A stretch of DNA of 51,296 bases from an uncultured Eubacteriales bacterium (GTDB taxonomy: Bacteria; Bacillota; Clostridia; Christensenellales; Aristaeellaceae), in NCBI GenBank assembly GCA_902765395.1, contig CACWZP010000022.1, positions 1 through 51,296 of the forward strand, read 5' to 3'. The position numbers were made by a program, and so were the translations under genes. Positions 9,176 through 17,816 of the stretch are shown here, piece after piece (positions within the stretch are counted from its first letter, which is position 1; the number at the start of each line of letters is the position of its first letter). Below the pieces are notes generated by a model. It was given only the letters and a program-made list of their open reading frames with translations, made no database searches and had not been told where the DNA came from.

Positions 9176-11281
9176 ATGAGAAATATTGCCTTGACACTGA
9201 CGGCGGGGGTTCTCCTGCTGATGCTACTTTGCGGCGCGTCGGCGATGGCGGAGGGCGTCGAAGACGACCTGGACGAGTGGACGGTGATGCTCTACGTCTG
9301 CGGCTCCGACCTGGAGAGCAAGTATGCCTATGCCACCGGCAACCTGGAGGAAATGGAACTCATCAATGTCCCGGTCAACTATATGGGCATTGAAAGGGGC
9401 TTGATTGACATGTCCCAGCTCCAGGACGACAGCGGCAGGTTTGGAGAGGTCAACATCGTGATGCAGACCGGGGGCAGCAGCCAGTGGCACACCGAGGATC
9501 TGCTCATGGACATTGACCCTGGTGCCCTGCAGCGCTGGCACTTTGCACTGTATCCCTTCAGCGGGATGGGGGGAAAAAAGGGAGATGGCTTTGAGTTGGA
9601 GGAAACGCTTCCGCTTGCGAGCATGGCCGATCCCGATACGCTCTCGGATTACGTCCGCTGGGCGGCTGAGAACTATCCCGCGAAGAAGTACGCGCTGGTG
9701 CTTTGGGACCACGGGGACGGCGCGCGCAGCGGCCTTTTCATCGACGAGCTGTTTGACAAGGACGTCATGTACCTCTACGAACTGAAGCAGGCGCTTTTGG
9801 ACGGCGGAACCCATTTCGATGCCGTGATCATCGACGCCTGCCTGATGGCTAACATCGAGACGGCCTGGAACCTGAAGGACTCCGCCGACTGGATGGTGGC
9901 CTCGGAGGAGGTCGTGCCCGGCAAGGGCACCGCCATCGGCGAATGGCTGCAGGAGCTGATCTGCTACCCGGAGTGCGACGGGGAATGGCTGGGCCGCTGC
10001 GTGTGCGACACCACCAGCATCAAGTATGCCAACGAGGAGTCGGAGGAGGCCAGGTCGGTTCTCACCTGGTCGGTGGTGAACCTTTCCAGGGTGGACGCGG
10101 TGGTCAAGTCCTTTGAAAGCTTTTTCCAGACGGTGGGGGACACGCTGAGGGACAATTCTGAATCGTCCAACCTGTTTACGCGGATGATCTTCGAAGCCAA
10201 CGAGTACGGCGACGGCCAGCAGAACATGCGGGACCTTGGCAGCCTGATCTACAACCGCGACATGATGTACAGTATGGAAATGATGGAGCGAAACGCGGCG
10301 GTGAAGGCCCTCTCCGACGCGGTGGATTACTGCGTGCGCGGCGCTGGCCGCGCCGAGGCTCGTGGCCTGACATTCTGCTATCCGATGGAGTTTGACGATG
10401 AAGAGCTGGATGTCTACGCCAAGAACTTTCCCATTCCCGCGTATCTCGCCTATATCGACGCCGTTTCAACCTGGACCGCGCCGGACTGGGTGTACGACAG
10501 CGTGGAGCGCCTGCCGGAGATCGACGACATCGAGGAGTTGAAGATCCAAATCAAAAGGAAGATAAGCGAGGCCGGCATGCCCGGCGTCATGTTCCACAGC
10601 CCGGAGCCGAACCTCGACAATGTCTACTATACGCTTTACCAAAAGGACGAAGAGACGGGCGAGGTGCTGAAGCTGGGCCGCACAAACTGCGGCTTTGAAT
10701 CCACGGAAGACTTCACGGGCCAGATCTGGCGGGCGAACGATCCCATGCACTGGCCGGCCATCGACGGGCAGCTGATCTGCATGGACTTCCTGAAAGAGGT
10801 ATTCACGAAGAAACTGTACAACGTGCCGGTGCAGCTCGATTCAAAGACCTGCCTGCTGCGCTGCGGCCGCGACATCAATTACGACGACGAAGGCACTGCG
10901 AAGCAGGAATACGAGATTTACGGCCTGTGGGAGGGCTATGACGAGAACAGCACGCTGCTGAACCGCAGCGTGGAGCCGCTGTCCAAGCTGTCCGGGCGGG
11001 AGTATCGGCTGCTGTATCCCATCGACGGCACGGAAAAGAGCGGCAAGACCGATTATCAAGCCGGCGAGCCGCTGACGATGTATCGGGCACTGAACGTTGA
11101 GGAGATCCCGGTCCCCGCGGGGACATACTATCTGGAATACGAGGTCGACGATCTGTTCATGCGCAGGACCGTGCTGGAGCGCATCGAAATCCAGTGGGAT
11201 GGCCAGAACATGACCTTCCCTGGTGCGGAGCAGTGGGACGACGAGGACTGGGTGGATCTGAAGGAACTGGGCCAACCCTGA
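9176..11281 (+). CDS. Secreted clostripain-family (C11) cysteine peptidase, copy 1
   Basis: A 701-aa exported protein with a signal peptide (RNIALTLTAGVLLLMLLCG, likely cleavage after AMA near residue 25). The C11 catalytic pair is His179 (LVLWDHGDGA) and Cys222 (IIDACLMAN), with the typical N-terminal strand DEWTVMLYVCGSDLES. Known C11 enzymes cleave after basic residues. A C-terminal half of about 300 residues has no domain I recognise. The ATG at 9176 follows AAGGGGA by 5 nt; the upstream GTG at 9161 lies within the ribosome-site region and is less likely. It is followed after 27 nt by a paralogue, and diverges from the export operon, so it could act on the same surface or cargo. Confidence 0.92.
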   Translation: MRNIALTLTAGVLLLMLLCGASAMAEGVEDDLDEWTVMLYVCGSDLESKYAYATGNLEEMELINVPVNYMGIERGLIDMSQLQDDSGRFGEVNIVMQTGGSSQWHTEDLLMDIDPGALQRWHFALYPFSGMGGKKGDGFELEETLPLASMADPDTLSDYVRWAAENYPAKKYALVLWDHGDGARSGLFIDELFDKDVMYLYELKQALLDGGTHFDAVIIDACLMANIETAWNLKDSADWMVASEEVVPGKGTAIGEWLQELICYPECDGEWLGRCVCDTTSIKYANEESEEARSVLTWSVVNLSRVDAVVKSFESFFQTVGDTLRDNSESSNLFTRMIFEANEYGDGQQNMRDLGSLIYNRDMMYSMEMMERNAAVKALSDAVDYCVRGAGRAEARGLTFCYPMEFDDEELDVYAKNFPIPAYLAYIDAVSTWTAPDWVYDSVERLPEIDDIEELKIQIKRKISEAGMPGVMFHSPEPNLDNVYYTLYQKDEETGEVLKLGRTNCGFESTEDFTGQIWRANDPMHWPAIDGQLICMDFLKEVFTKKLYNVPVQLDSKTCLLRCGRDINYDDEGTAKQEYEIYGLWEGYDENSTLLNRSVEPLSKLSGREYRLLYPIDGTEKSGKTDYQAGEPLTMYRALNVEEIPVPAGTYYLEYEVDDLFMRRTVLERIEIQWDGQNMTFPGAEQWDDEDWVDLKELGQP

Positions 11282-11308
11282 TCCGGGCAGACCTTTGAGG
11301 GGAATTTC

Positions 11309-13423
11309 ATGAAAAAAACGATTATGATGCTGCTGTCCGCGCTGGTGCTGCTGATCCTTTGCGGCGCGGCGGCCATCGCCGAAGCAACCGTAGGGGAAGA
11401 GGACGAGTGGACGGTGCTGTTCTACTTCTGCGGCTCAGACCTTGAGAGCAAGTACAGCTATGCATCGGACAGCCTGGCGCAGATCAACAAGACGTACTAC
11501 GCCTCCGACTTCATGGCGAATTACGTCCGTTCAGACGGCGCCAGCGTGGACAGCGGCATGCTTGAGAAAAAGGGAAAGGTCAACGTGCTCATCGAGACCG
11601 GCGGCAGCGCCCAGTGGCACGCCCAGGACGCTGGCATGGATATCGACCCGAAGGCCCTGCAGCGCTGGAGCTACGATACTATTCTGGAAGGGGAGGCCAC
11701 CGAAGATGGCATTCCCTGTGGATTCAATCTGATCGAGTCCCTGCCGCTGGCGAGCATGGCCGATCCGGAAACGCTGGCGGATTTCATCCGCTGGGGCGTC
11801 GAGACGCGGCCCGCGAAGAAGTACGCGCTGGTGCTGTGGGACCATGGCGACGGCGCGCGCTCGGGCCTGTTCATCGACGAACTGTTCGATCTGGACGTGA
11901 TGTATCTCTACGAGCTGAACCAGGCGCTGGCGGACGGCGGCGCGCACTTTGACACTATCATCATCGACGCCTGCCTGATGGCCAACCTGGAGACGGCATG
12001 GAATCTCAAGGATTACGCAGACTGGATGGTGGCCTCGGAGGAGATCGTGCCTGGCGAGGGCACCGCCGTGGGACAGTGGATGCAGCAGCTGCTTGTCTAT
12101 GCGGAGTGCGACGGTGAATTCCTGAGCCGCATGGTTTGCGATACCACCGCCGTGAAGTACGCCAACAACGCTTCCGCCGAGGGCAAGACCAATCTCACCT
12201 GGTCGGTGATCGACCTGAGCAAGGTGAATGCTCTGGTGGAAGCATTTGAGGGGGTATTCCAGGAAGTGGGCAACGCGCTCAGGAACTATCCCAGCGTGGC
12301 CAAGGTGTACGTTCGAGCGCTGTTCAACGCCAGGGGATACGGAGAGGATCTCCAGTGCATGAGAGACCTGGGGAGCTTCCTTCTCAATGAAGAGCTGTCC
12401 ATCTTCACGCGGTTCAGGCTGCGCAACGAGGCTCTGGGGGCACTGATAGAGGCGGTGGACTATTGCGTGCGCGGCCCCGGGCGCAGTGAGGCCATGGGGT
12501 TGACCTTCTGCTATCCGGTGACGGCCAGCGACGAGCAGCTGGATATCTACGCCAAAAACTTTCCAATGCCGCATTACCTGGCCTTTCTCGACAGCATTTC
12601 CGACTGGATCGCGCCGGAACAGGTGTATGCGTCTGCGGAGCGCCTGCCGAGCCTCTACGGCATCGACGATTTCGATATCCTGGTGCGCAGGACGTACTGT
12701 TCGGACGGCATGCCGGCAATCGAGGTCGACCTGGACACGAACGATAACATGGACAATGTCTACTATTGCCTGTATCGCCTGGACGAGGAGACGAATGAGA
12801 TCGTGCGCCTGGGCCGCACGGACTGTGGTTACGAGGTGCGCCGCGACGGGGACAAAACCGAGCTGATCCGGCGCGCGGGAGACCCCATGCATTGGCCGTC
12901 CATCGACGGTGAATTGATCTGCATGGATCTGGTGCAGACAGATTACATCAACAAGCTGTACAACGTTCCCGTGATGATCGATTCCCAGCTGTGCATGCTG
13001 CGCTGCGGCCGATATTTGGATGGTTTCCAGGGGAACGGCGATGTGGGGAGCAACGACTACGAGGTTTATGGCCTTTGGGTGGGCTATGAGGAGAACAGCG
13101 CGCTGCTGAACCGCAGCGTGAGGCCGCTGTCCGCGCTGACCGGACAGGAGTACCAGCTGCTCTATCCCATCTACGGCGGCGCGGACTACCAATTCAGCAA
13201 GGCGCTGTCGATGTATCGCAGCCTGGACGTGCAGGAGATCCCGCTGCCCCCGGGCACCTACTACCTGCAATACGAGATCGACGACGTGTTCCTGCGCCAA
13301 ACCTTTGCCGAAATGATCGAAATCCACTGGGACGGCGAGAAGATGACCTTCCGGGAGGATATGGAATGGGAGGACGGCGACTGGGTCAGTCTCCGGGAAG
13401 CGAGCGCGCCATTTGAACCCTGA
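11309..13423 (+). CDS. Secreted clostripain-family (C11) cysteine peptidase, copy 2
   Basis: A 704-aa tandem paralogue of the preceding gene along its whole length, including the C-terminal half. It has a signal peptide (KKTIMMLLSALVLLILCGAA), His179 (VLWDHGDGA) and Cys222 (IIDACLMAN) at exactly the same residue numbers as copy 1, and the DEWTVLFYFCGSDLES strand. GAGGGG precedes the ATG at good spacing. The 27-nt gap implies a two-gene operon made by tandem duplication. Divergence is spread across the gene, so the duplication is not recent and the two copies may have different cleavage preferences. Confidence 0.92.
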   Translation: MKKTIMMLLSALVLLILCGAAAIAEATVGEEDEWTVLFYFCGSDLESKYSYASDSLAQINKTYYASDFMANYVRSDGASVDSGMLEKKGKVNVLIETGGSAQWHAQDAGMDIDPKALQRWSYDTILEGEATEDGIPCGFNLIESLPLASMADPETLADFIRWGVETRPAKKYALVLWDHGDGARSGLFIDELFDLDVMYLYELNQALADGGAHFDTIIIDACLMANLETAWNLKDYADWMVASEEIVPGEGTAVGQWMQQLLVYAECDGEFLSRMVCDTTAVKYANNASAEGKTNLTWSVIDLSKVNALVEAFEGVFQEVGNALRNYPSVAKVYVRALFNARGYGEDLQCMRDLGSFLLNEELSIFTRFRLRNEALGALIEAVDYCVRGPGRSEAMGLTFCYPVTASDEQLDIYAKNFPMPHYLAFLDSISDWIAPEQVYASAERLPSLYGIDDFDILVRRTYCSDGMPAIEVDLDTNDNMDNVYYCLYRLDEETNEIVRLGRTDCGYEVRRDGDKTELIRRAGDPMHWPSIDGELICMDLVQTDYINKLYNVPVMIDSQLCMLRCGRYLDGFQGNGDVGSNDYEVYGLWVGYEENSALLNRSVRPLSALTGQEYQLLYPIYGGADYQFSKALSMYRSLDVQEIPLPPGTYYLQYEIDDVFLRQTFAEMIEIHWDGEKMTFREDMEWEDGDWVSLREASAPFEP

Positions 13424-13442
13424 AAATCGCCGCCCGACGCCG

Positions 13443-13476
13443 TGTGACAGTTCTGTGACGCGCCCCGTGTTAAGAT
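13443..13476 (+). promoter_or_regulatory. Second copy of the 11-bp direct-repeat promoter motif
   Basis: TGTGAC at 13443-13448 and TGTGAC at 13454-13459 are 11 bp apart and are followed 11 nt later by TAAGAT (13471-13476). The core GTGTGACAGTTCTGTGA (13442-13458) is identical over 17 nt to the element before the GG-leader gene, with the same distance to the -10 box. It points toward the transporter operon about 230 nt downstream. Confidence 0.55.
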
Positions 13477-13646
13477 CATGGCGGAAACCACGGTATGCGC
13501 CTCTGCGACCGCGGCAACGTATGCGATCGGGGCCCGCAGCCGCCTGAAAGGCGCGCCCATCACGGTTCAGGAGGAATCGAAAAACCCGCAGATCGCGAAT
13601 GCCCACGGGCCTTGCGGGCAGCTGTTACGGTTTTGAACGCCTTGGC

Positions 13647-13655
13647 TGTTATAAT
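13647..13655 (+). promoter_or_regulatory. Extended -10 promoter of the amino-acid transporter operon
   Basis: TGT followed by TATAAT (13650-13655) lies about 54 nt upstream of the transporter start. No -35 hexamer at 16-18 bp is convincing, as usual for extended -10 promoters. Confidence 0.5.
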
Positions 13656-13708
13656 GGAAGCAAGAGAATGGGAATCTTTCTGACCGACGCTTCAAAGGAT
13701 GTATGTTT

Positions 13709-16708
13709 ATGCTGAAGAGATTTGCGCTCCTGCTTGCGATGCTGCTTGCGTTGGGCGCTGCGGCTTGCGCGGAGGGCGACGTCGGTGCGCTTTCCTGGCT
13801 GGACGACCCGGGCGTGAGGATCGGCGTCGACCAGGGCAGCGCCGCCGAGGGCATTGCCCGGGGGCAGTTCCCCAGGGCCAGGATCGAATATTTCACCGAC
13901 AAGCCCTCCGGTTATCAGGCCGTCGCCCAGGGCAAGATCGACGCCTTTATCTACGATTACAACCAGATGCGCGTCGCCATCGAGAGCGGCCTGCAGGGCG
14001 TTCGATTGCTGGACGAAACCCTGGGCGAGCCGGTGCGCATCGCCGTGGGCATCTCACCGGTGACGAAGATCCCGGATTTCACGGGCAGGCTCAATCAGTT
14101 CATCGCCGAAATCCGCGCCGACGGGACGCTGGAGGACATGTACGCGCGCTGGGTGATCCAGGGCGACGAGACCATGCCGGACATTCCCGTGCCCGAGACC
14201 TCTCAGCTCCACCTGACGGTGGGCACCTCCGGCATTGTGCCGCCCTACAGCTACTATATCGGCACGGGGCTGTCGGGCTACGACATCGAGCTGGCGCGGC
14301 GCTTTGCCGCGTGGCTCGGCGCGGAACTGGAGTTCAAGGTCTACGACTACGGCGCCATTACCTCCGCGGCGGTTACCGGCGACGTGGACTGCGTGATGGC
14401 AAACCTGAACGTGACGCCCGAGCGCGCCGAATCGCTGCCCTACTCCGACGTGCTGTACGAGGAGAAGATCGGCGTGATGGTGCGGGGCGAGGCGGAAGCC
14501 GCGACGAAATCGGATACTGCCTTTACATCCCTGGCCCAGCTGAACGGCAGACGCATCGGCGTGCAGACCGGCTCCAGCTTCGACGCGATGATCGCGGAGC
14601 AGCTGCCTCAGGCCCAGCTGGAATACTACAACGGCAAGGCCGACCTGGTGGCGGCGCTCACCGGGCAGAAGATCGACGCGTTCGTGGTCGACGAGCCGGT
14701 GGCCCAGATTCTGGCGCGGGAGAGCGACCAGCTGACCTGGCTGCCGGAGTACCTGGACAGCTTTGAGTCCGCCCTCGTGTTTCCCAAGAGCGAGGCGGGG
14801 GAGGCCCTGCGGGATCAGTTCAACGCCTTTATGGAGCAGCTCCCCGAAGGCGAGCTGGAGCGGCTTGCGGCCAAGTGGTTCGGCGAGGACGAGACGGCGA
14901 AAACCATGCCGGACATCGCCGCCCTGAGCGCCGAAAACGGCACGCTTCGCCTGGCGACGGAATCGGGCTACGCGCCGTTTGAGTATGTGCGCGACGGCCA
15001 GGTGGTGGGCTACGACATGGAGATCGCCGCCCTGTTCTGCGAATACGCCGGTTATGGCCTGGAGATCGTGGACATGAACTTCGACGGAATCCTGCCCGCG
15101 GTGCAGACCGGCAAGTGCGACTTCGCGGCGGCCGGCATCGGCATCACGCCGGAGCGCGCGGAGAGCGTGCTGTTCTCCGTACCGAATTTCTCCAGCGGCA
15201 CGGTGGCCGTGGTATTGAAGGATGCTCAGGACGCCTCATCGGGCGTTCGACCGGAATTCACCGAATTCTCCGATCTCTCAGGCAAGACCGTCTCCATGCT
15301 CACCGGCGCGCCCTTTGAGGAGCTGGTGAAGAGCAAGGCCCCGGATGTGGGCGAGTTCACCTTCTTCAACAGCACTCCGGACATGATCCAGGCGTTGAAG
15401 AGCCAAAAGACGGATGCCTTCCTGATGAACAATGCCGTCGGCCGGCTGGCGCTCAACCGAGATACGGACCTTGCGCTGTTCCCCCAGAGCCTCCAGGACG
15501 GCGCCTTCGGCATCGCATTTGCCAAGGACGACCCCAGAAGGGATGAATGGCAGGCGGCTTACGACGCGATCCCCCGGTCTGAGATCGAGGCGGCGTGGGA
15601 AAAGTGGACCGGGGCTGACGACAGCATAAAGTTCCTCCCCGAACAGGATTGGCCTGGCCTGAATGGCACGGTCAAGGTGGCGGCCTGCGACACGCTGGAG
15701 CCCATGAGCTATGTCGGGGGAGACAACGCGCTGAAGGGCTTTGACCTCGAGATTATCCTGATGATGGCGCGGGAGATGGACGTGAAGGTTGAGTTCACCG
15801 GCATGGAGTTTTCCGCCATACTGGCTGCGGTGCAATCCGGGAAGGCCGACCTCGGCGCGGGCAGCATCATCATAACGGAGGAGCGCTCCCAGGCCGTCGA
15901 TTTCGTGGAATACTATCCGGCAGCCTTTGTGCTCATCGTTCGGACGGTCAAGGCCGGGGCAGCGGAAACGATGGAAGATGGCGCCGCGCCAAGCGGCATC
16001 GCGACCAGCTTTGAAAAGACCTTCCTGCGGGAAGGCCGCTGGAAGCTGTTCGCAGAGGGCGTGCTGACCACGCTTCTGATAACGGTTTTGAGCATACTGT
16101 TCGGCACGGCCCTGGGCTTCGGAGTGCTCATGCTGTGCCGGGGCGGCAACCCCGTGGCGAACTTCGTCACCCGGTTCTGCCTGTGGCTCGTGCAGGGCAT
16201 GCCGATGGTGGTGCTGCTGATGATCCTGTACTACATCATCTTCGGCTCTGTGGCCATCAGCGGCATCGCCGTGGCGGTGATCGGCTTCACGCTCACCTTC
16301 GGCGCCTCGGTGTTCGGGCTTCTGAAGATGGGCGTCGGCGCGGTGGACAACGGCCAGTATGAGGCCGCCTGCGCCCTGGGATACTCCGATCGGCGCACCT
16401 TCTTCAAGATCGTGCTGCCCCAGGCGCTGCCCCACGTGCTGCCCGCCTACAGGGGCGAGATCGTGGGTCTCATCAAGGCCACGGCCATCGTGGGCTACAT
16501 CGCCGTGCAGGACCTGACCAAGATGGGCGACATCGTGCGCAGCAGAACCTACGAGGCGTTCTTCCCGCTGATCGCGGTGACGATCATCTACTTCCTGCTG
16601 GAGGGGCTGATCGGCTTCATGATCGGGCGCATTGCCATTGATTTCAACCCGAAGCGCCGCAAACCCGCCGACATCCTGAAGGGGGTGAAGACCGATGATC
16701 CGGATTGA
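13709..16708 (+). CDS. Amino-acid ABC transporter: multiple SBP3 domains fused to permease
   Basis: About 999 aa. A signal peptide (LKRFALLLAMLLALGAAAC) is followed by binding-protein (SBP_bac_3) segments: about 25-155 resembles only the second half of an SBP3 domain, about 165-395 and 410-640 are complete domains, and about 653-750 is only a first half (GFDLEIILMMAREM, ADLGAGSIIITEERS). A HisM/GlnP-type permease follows (about 780-990) with the EAA loop YEAACALGYSDRRTFFKIVLPQALP region. So ligand-binding domains are tethered to the membrane channel. The start at 13709 is preferred over 13703 because AAAGGA is 9 nt upstream. It overlaps the ATPase gene by 14 nt. The ligand is probably a polar or aromatic amino acid; the sequence does not say which. 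Confidence 0.9.
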   Translation: MLKRFALLLAMLLALGAAACAEGDVGALSWLDDPGVRIGVDQGSAAEGIARGQFPRARIEYFTDKPSGYQAVAQGKIDAFIYDYNQMRVAIESGLQGVRLLDETLGEPVRIAVGISPVTKIPDFTGRLNQFIAEIRADGTLEDMYARWVIQGDETMPDIPVPETSQLHLTVGTSGIVPPYSYYIGTGLSGYDIELARRFAAWLGAELEFKVYDYGAITSAAVTGDVDCVMANLNVTPERAESLPYSDVLYEEKIGVMVRGEAEAATKSDTAFTSLAQLNGRRIGVQTGSSFDAMIAEQLPQAQLEYYNGKADLVAALTGQKIDAFVVDEPVAQILARESDQLTWLPEYLDSFESALVFPKSEAGEALRDQFNAFMEQLPEGELERLAAKWFGEDETAKTMPDIAALSAENGTLRLATESGYAPFEYVRDGQVVGYDMEIAALFCEYAGYGLEIVDMNFDGILPAVQTGKCDFAAAGIGITPERAESVLFSVPNFSSGTVAVVLKDAQDASSGVRPEFTEFSDLSGKTVSMLTGAPFEELVKSKAPDVGEFTFFNSTPDMIQALKSQKTDAFLMNNAVGRLALNRDTDLALFPQSLQDGAFGIAFAKDDPRRDEWQAAYDAIPRSEIEAAWEKWTGADDSIKFLPEQDWPGLNGTVKVAACDTLEPMSYVGGDNALKGFDLEIILMMAREMDVKVEFTGMEFSAILAAVQSGKADLGAGSIIITEERSQAVDFVEYYPAAFVLIVRTVKAGAAETMEDGAAPSGIATSFEKTFLREGRWKLFAEGVLTTLLITVLSILFGTALGFGVLMLCRGGNPVANFVTRFCLWLVQGMPMVVLLMILYYIIFGSVAISGIAVAVIGFTLTFGASVFGLLKMGVGAVDNGQYEAACALGYSDRRTFFKIVLPQALPHVLPAYRGEIVGLIKATAIVGYIAVQDLTKMGDIVRSRTYEAFFPLIAVTIIYFLLEGLIGFMIGRIAIDFNPKRRKPADILKGVKTDDPD

Positions 16709-17786
16709 ACACCTGAAGAAGGCGTATCCGAACGTAACGCCGCTGAAGGACGTGAGCGTCGAGATCCACGACGGCGACGTCATCTCCGTCATCGGCCCCT
16801 CCGGCACGGGCAAGAGCACGCTGCTGCGCTGCATCAACCAGCTGGAAAAGCCCACGGCGGGGAAGATCTGGGTGGACGATGTAGAAATCACCGATCCGAA
16901 GTGCGACATGAACAAGGTACGGCAGAAGATGGGCATGGTGTTCCAGAGCTTCAACCTGTTCGGGCACAAGACGGTGATCGAAAACATCATGCTGGCGCCC
17001 ATGGACCTGCTGGGCGTACCGAAGCAGCAGGCCTATGATACCGGCATGCGGCTATTGCGCACGGTGGGCCTGGCGGAAAAGGCGCTGAACTACCCGGACG
17101 AGCTGTCCGGCGGGCAGAAGCAGCGCATCGCCATCGCGCGCACGCTGGCCATGGACCCGGATGTGATCCTGCTGGACGAGCCCACCAGCGCCCTGGACCC
17201 CACGATGGTGGGAGAGGTGCAGGCGGTCATAAGGGATTTGGCCAAAACCGGCAAGACCATGATGATCGTCACCCACGAGATGAACTTTGCCAGGGCCATC
17301 TCCAACCGGGTGTTTTACATGGACGAGGGCGGCGTATACGAGGACGGCAGCCCGGAGCAGATCTTCGACCATCCCCTGCGGGAGAACACGCGGCGGTTTG
17401 TGCGCCGGCTCAAGGTGCTGGAGTTGAACATAGAGAGCCGCGACTGGGACTTCCTGGGCATGGCGGGGGAGATCGTCGCCTGGTGCAACCGGAACCAGAT
17501 CGCACCGAAGCTGGCCAGTCGCGTGCAGCTGGTGTTCGAGGAGGCCACGCAGCTGCTGGTGCCCGCGCTGGAAACCCCGCGCGTCCAGGCGGTCTGCGAG
17601 TATTCCGAGGCCGAGGAGAGTGCGGAGTGGACGATCCGCTACGCCGGGTCCTGTATGGACGTGACCGCGCCGGACGGCGACCTGTCGCTGGCGGTGCTGA
17701 AGGGCATGACGGAGACCATGGAGCACGCCTGGCAGGCGGATGAGGAACTGCCCAACCGGCTCGCGCTTCGCATCAGGCGCGCTTGA
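16695..17786 (+). CDS. Amino-acid ABC transporter ATPase with extra C-terminal domain
   Basis: 363 aa. Residues 1-240 are a GlnQ/HisP-type ATPase: Walker A GPSGTGKSTL, Q-loop VFQSFNLF, signature LSGGQKQR, Walker B VILLDEPTSALD, switch His in VTHEM. Usual family members end at about 240-250 residues. The extra 115 residues (about 248-363) include RVQLVFEEATQLLVPAL, which resembles the N-box helix of RsbW-like GHKL ATPases, but the glycine-rich G1/G2 motifs are poor, so it would be a degenerate, possibly regulatory domain. That link is inference. The 14-nt overlap with the permease gene couples their translation. It energises the fused binding-protein/permease encoded upstream. Confidence 0.9.
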   Translation: MIRIEHLKKAYPNVTPLKDVSVEIHDGDVISVIGPSGTGKSTLLRCINQLEKPTAGKIWVDDVEITDPKCDMNKVRQKMGMVFQSFNLFGHKTVIENIMLAPMDLLGVPKQQAYDTGMRLLRTVGLAEKALNYPDELSGGQKQRIAIARTLAMDPDVILLDEPTSALDPTMVGEVQAVIRDLAKTGKTMMIVTHEMNFARAISNRVFYMDEGGVYEDGSPEQIFDHPLRENTRRFVRRLKVLELNIESRDWDFLGMAGEIVAWCNRNQIAPKLASRVQLVFEEATQLLVPALETPRVQAVCEYSEAEESAEWTIRYAGSCMDVTAPDGDLSLAVLKGMTETMEHAWQADEELPNRLALRIRRA

Positions 17787-17816
17787 GCGCCTGGACATGG
17801 AAAGGGAGATGTAACT

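Larger units (their letters stand above)
13424..13708 (+). other. 285-nt leader region before the amino-acid transporter operon
   Basis: No supported gene is present. It contains the second copy of the direct-repeat promoter motif (13443-13476) and, closer to the gene, an extended -10 box (13647-13655). A 52-codon frame beginning at 13478 starts too near the -10 box and has no ribosome site, so it is not called. Confidence 0.5.

Noticed and set aside
11531-13606. Minus-strand open frame opposite the second C11 peptidase
   Set aside because: It is a mirror frame of a gene with clear catalytic motifs; no ribosome site, promoter or recognisable domain.
13478-13636. Possible 52-codon gene after the second direct-repeat promoter
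   Set aside because: Its ATG is 2 nt after the -10 box, upstream of any likely transcript start, and it has no ribosome site.
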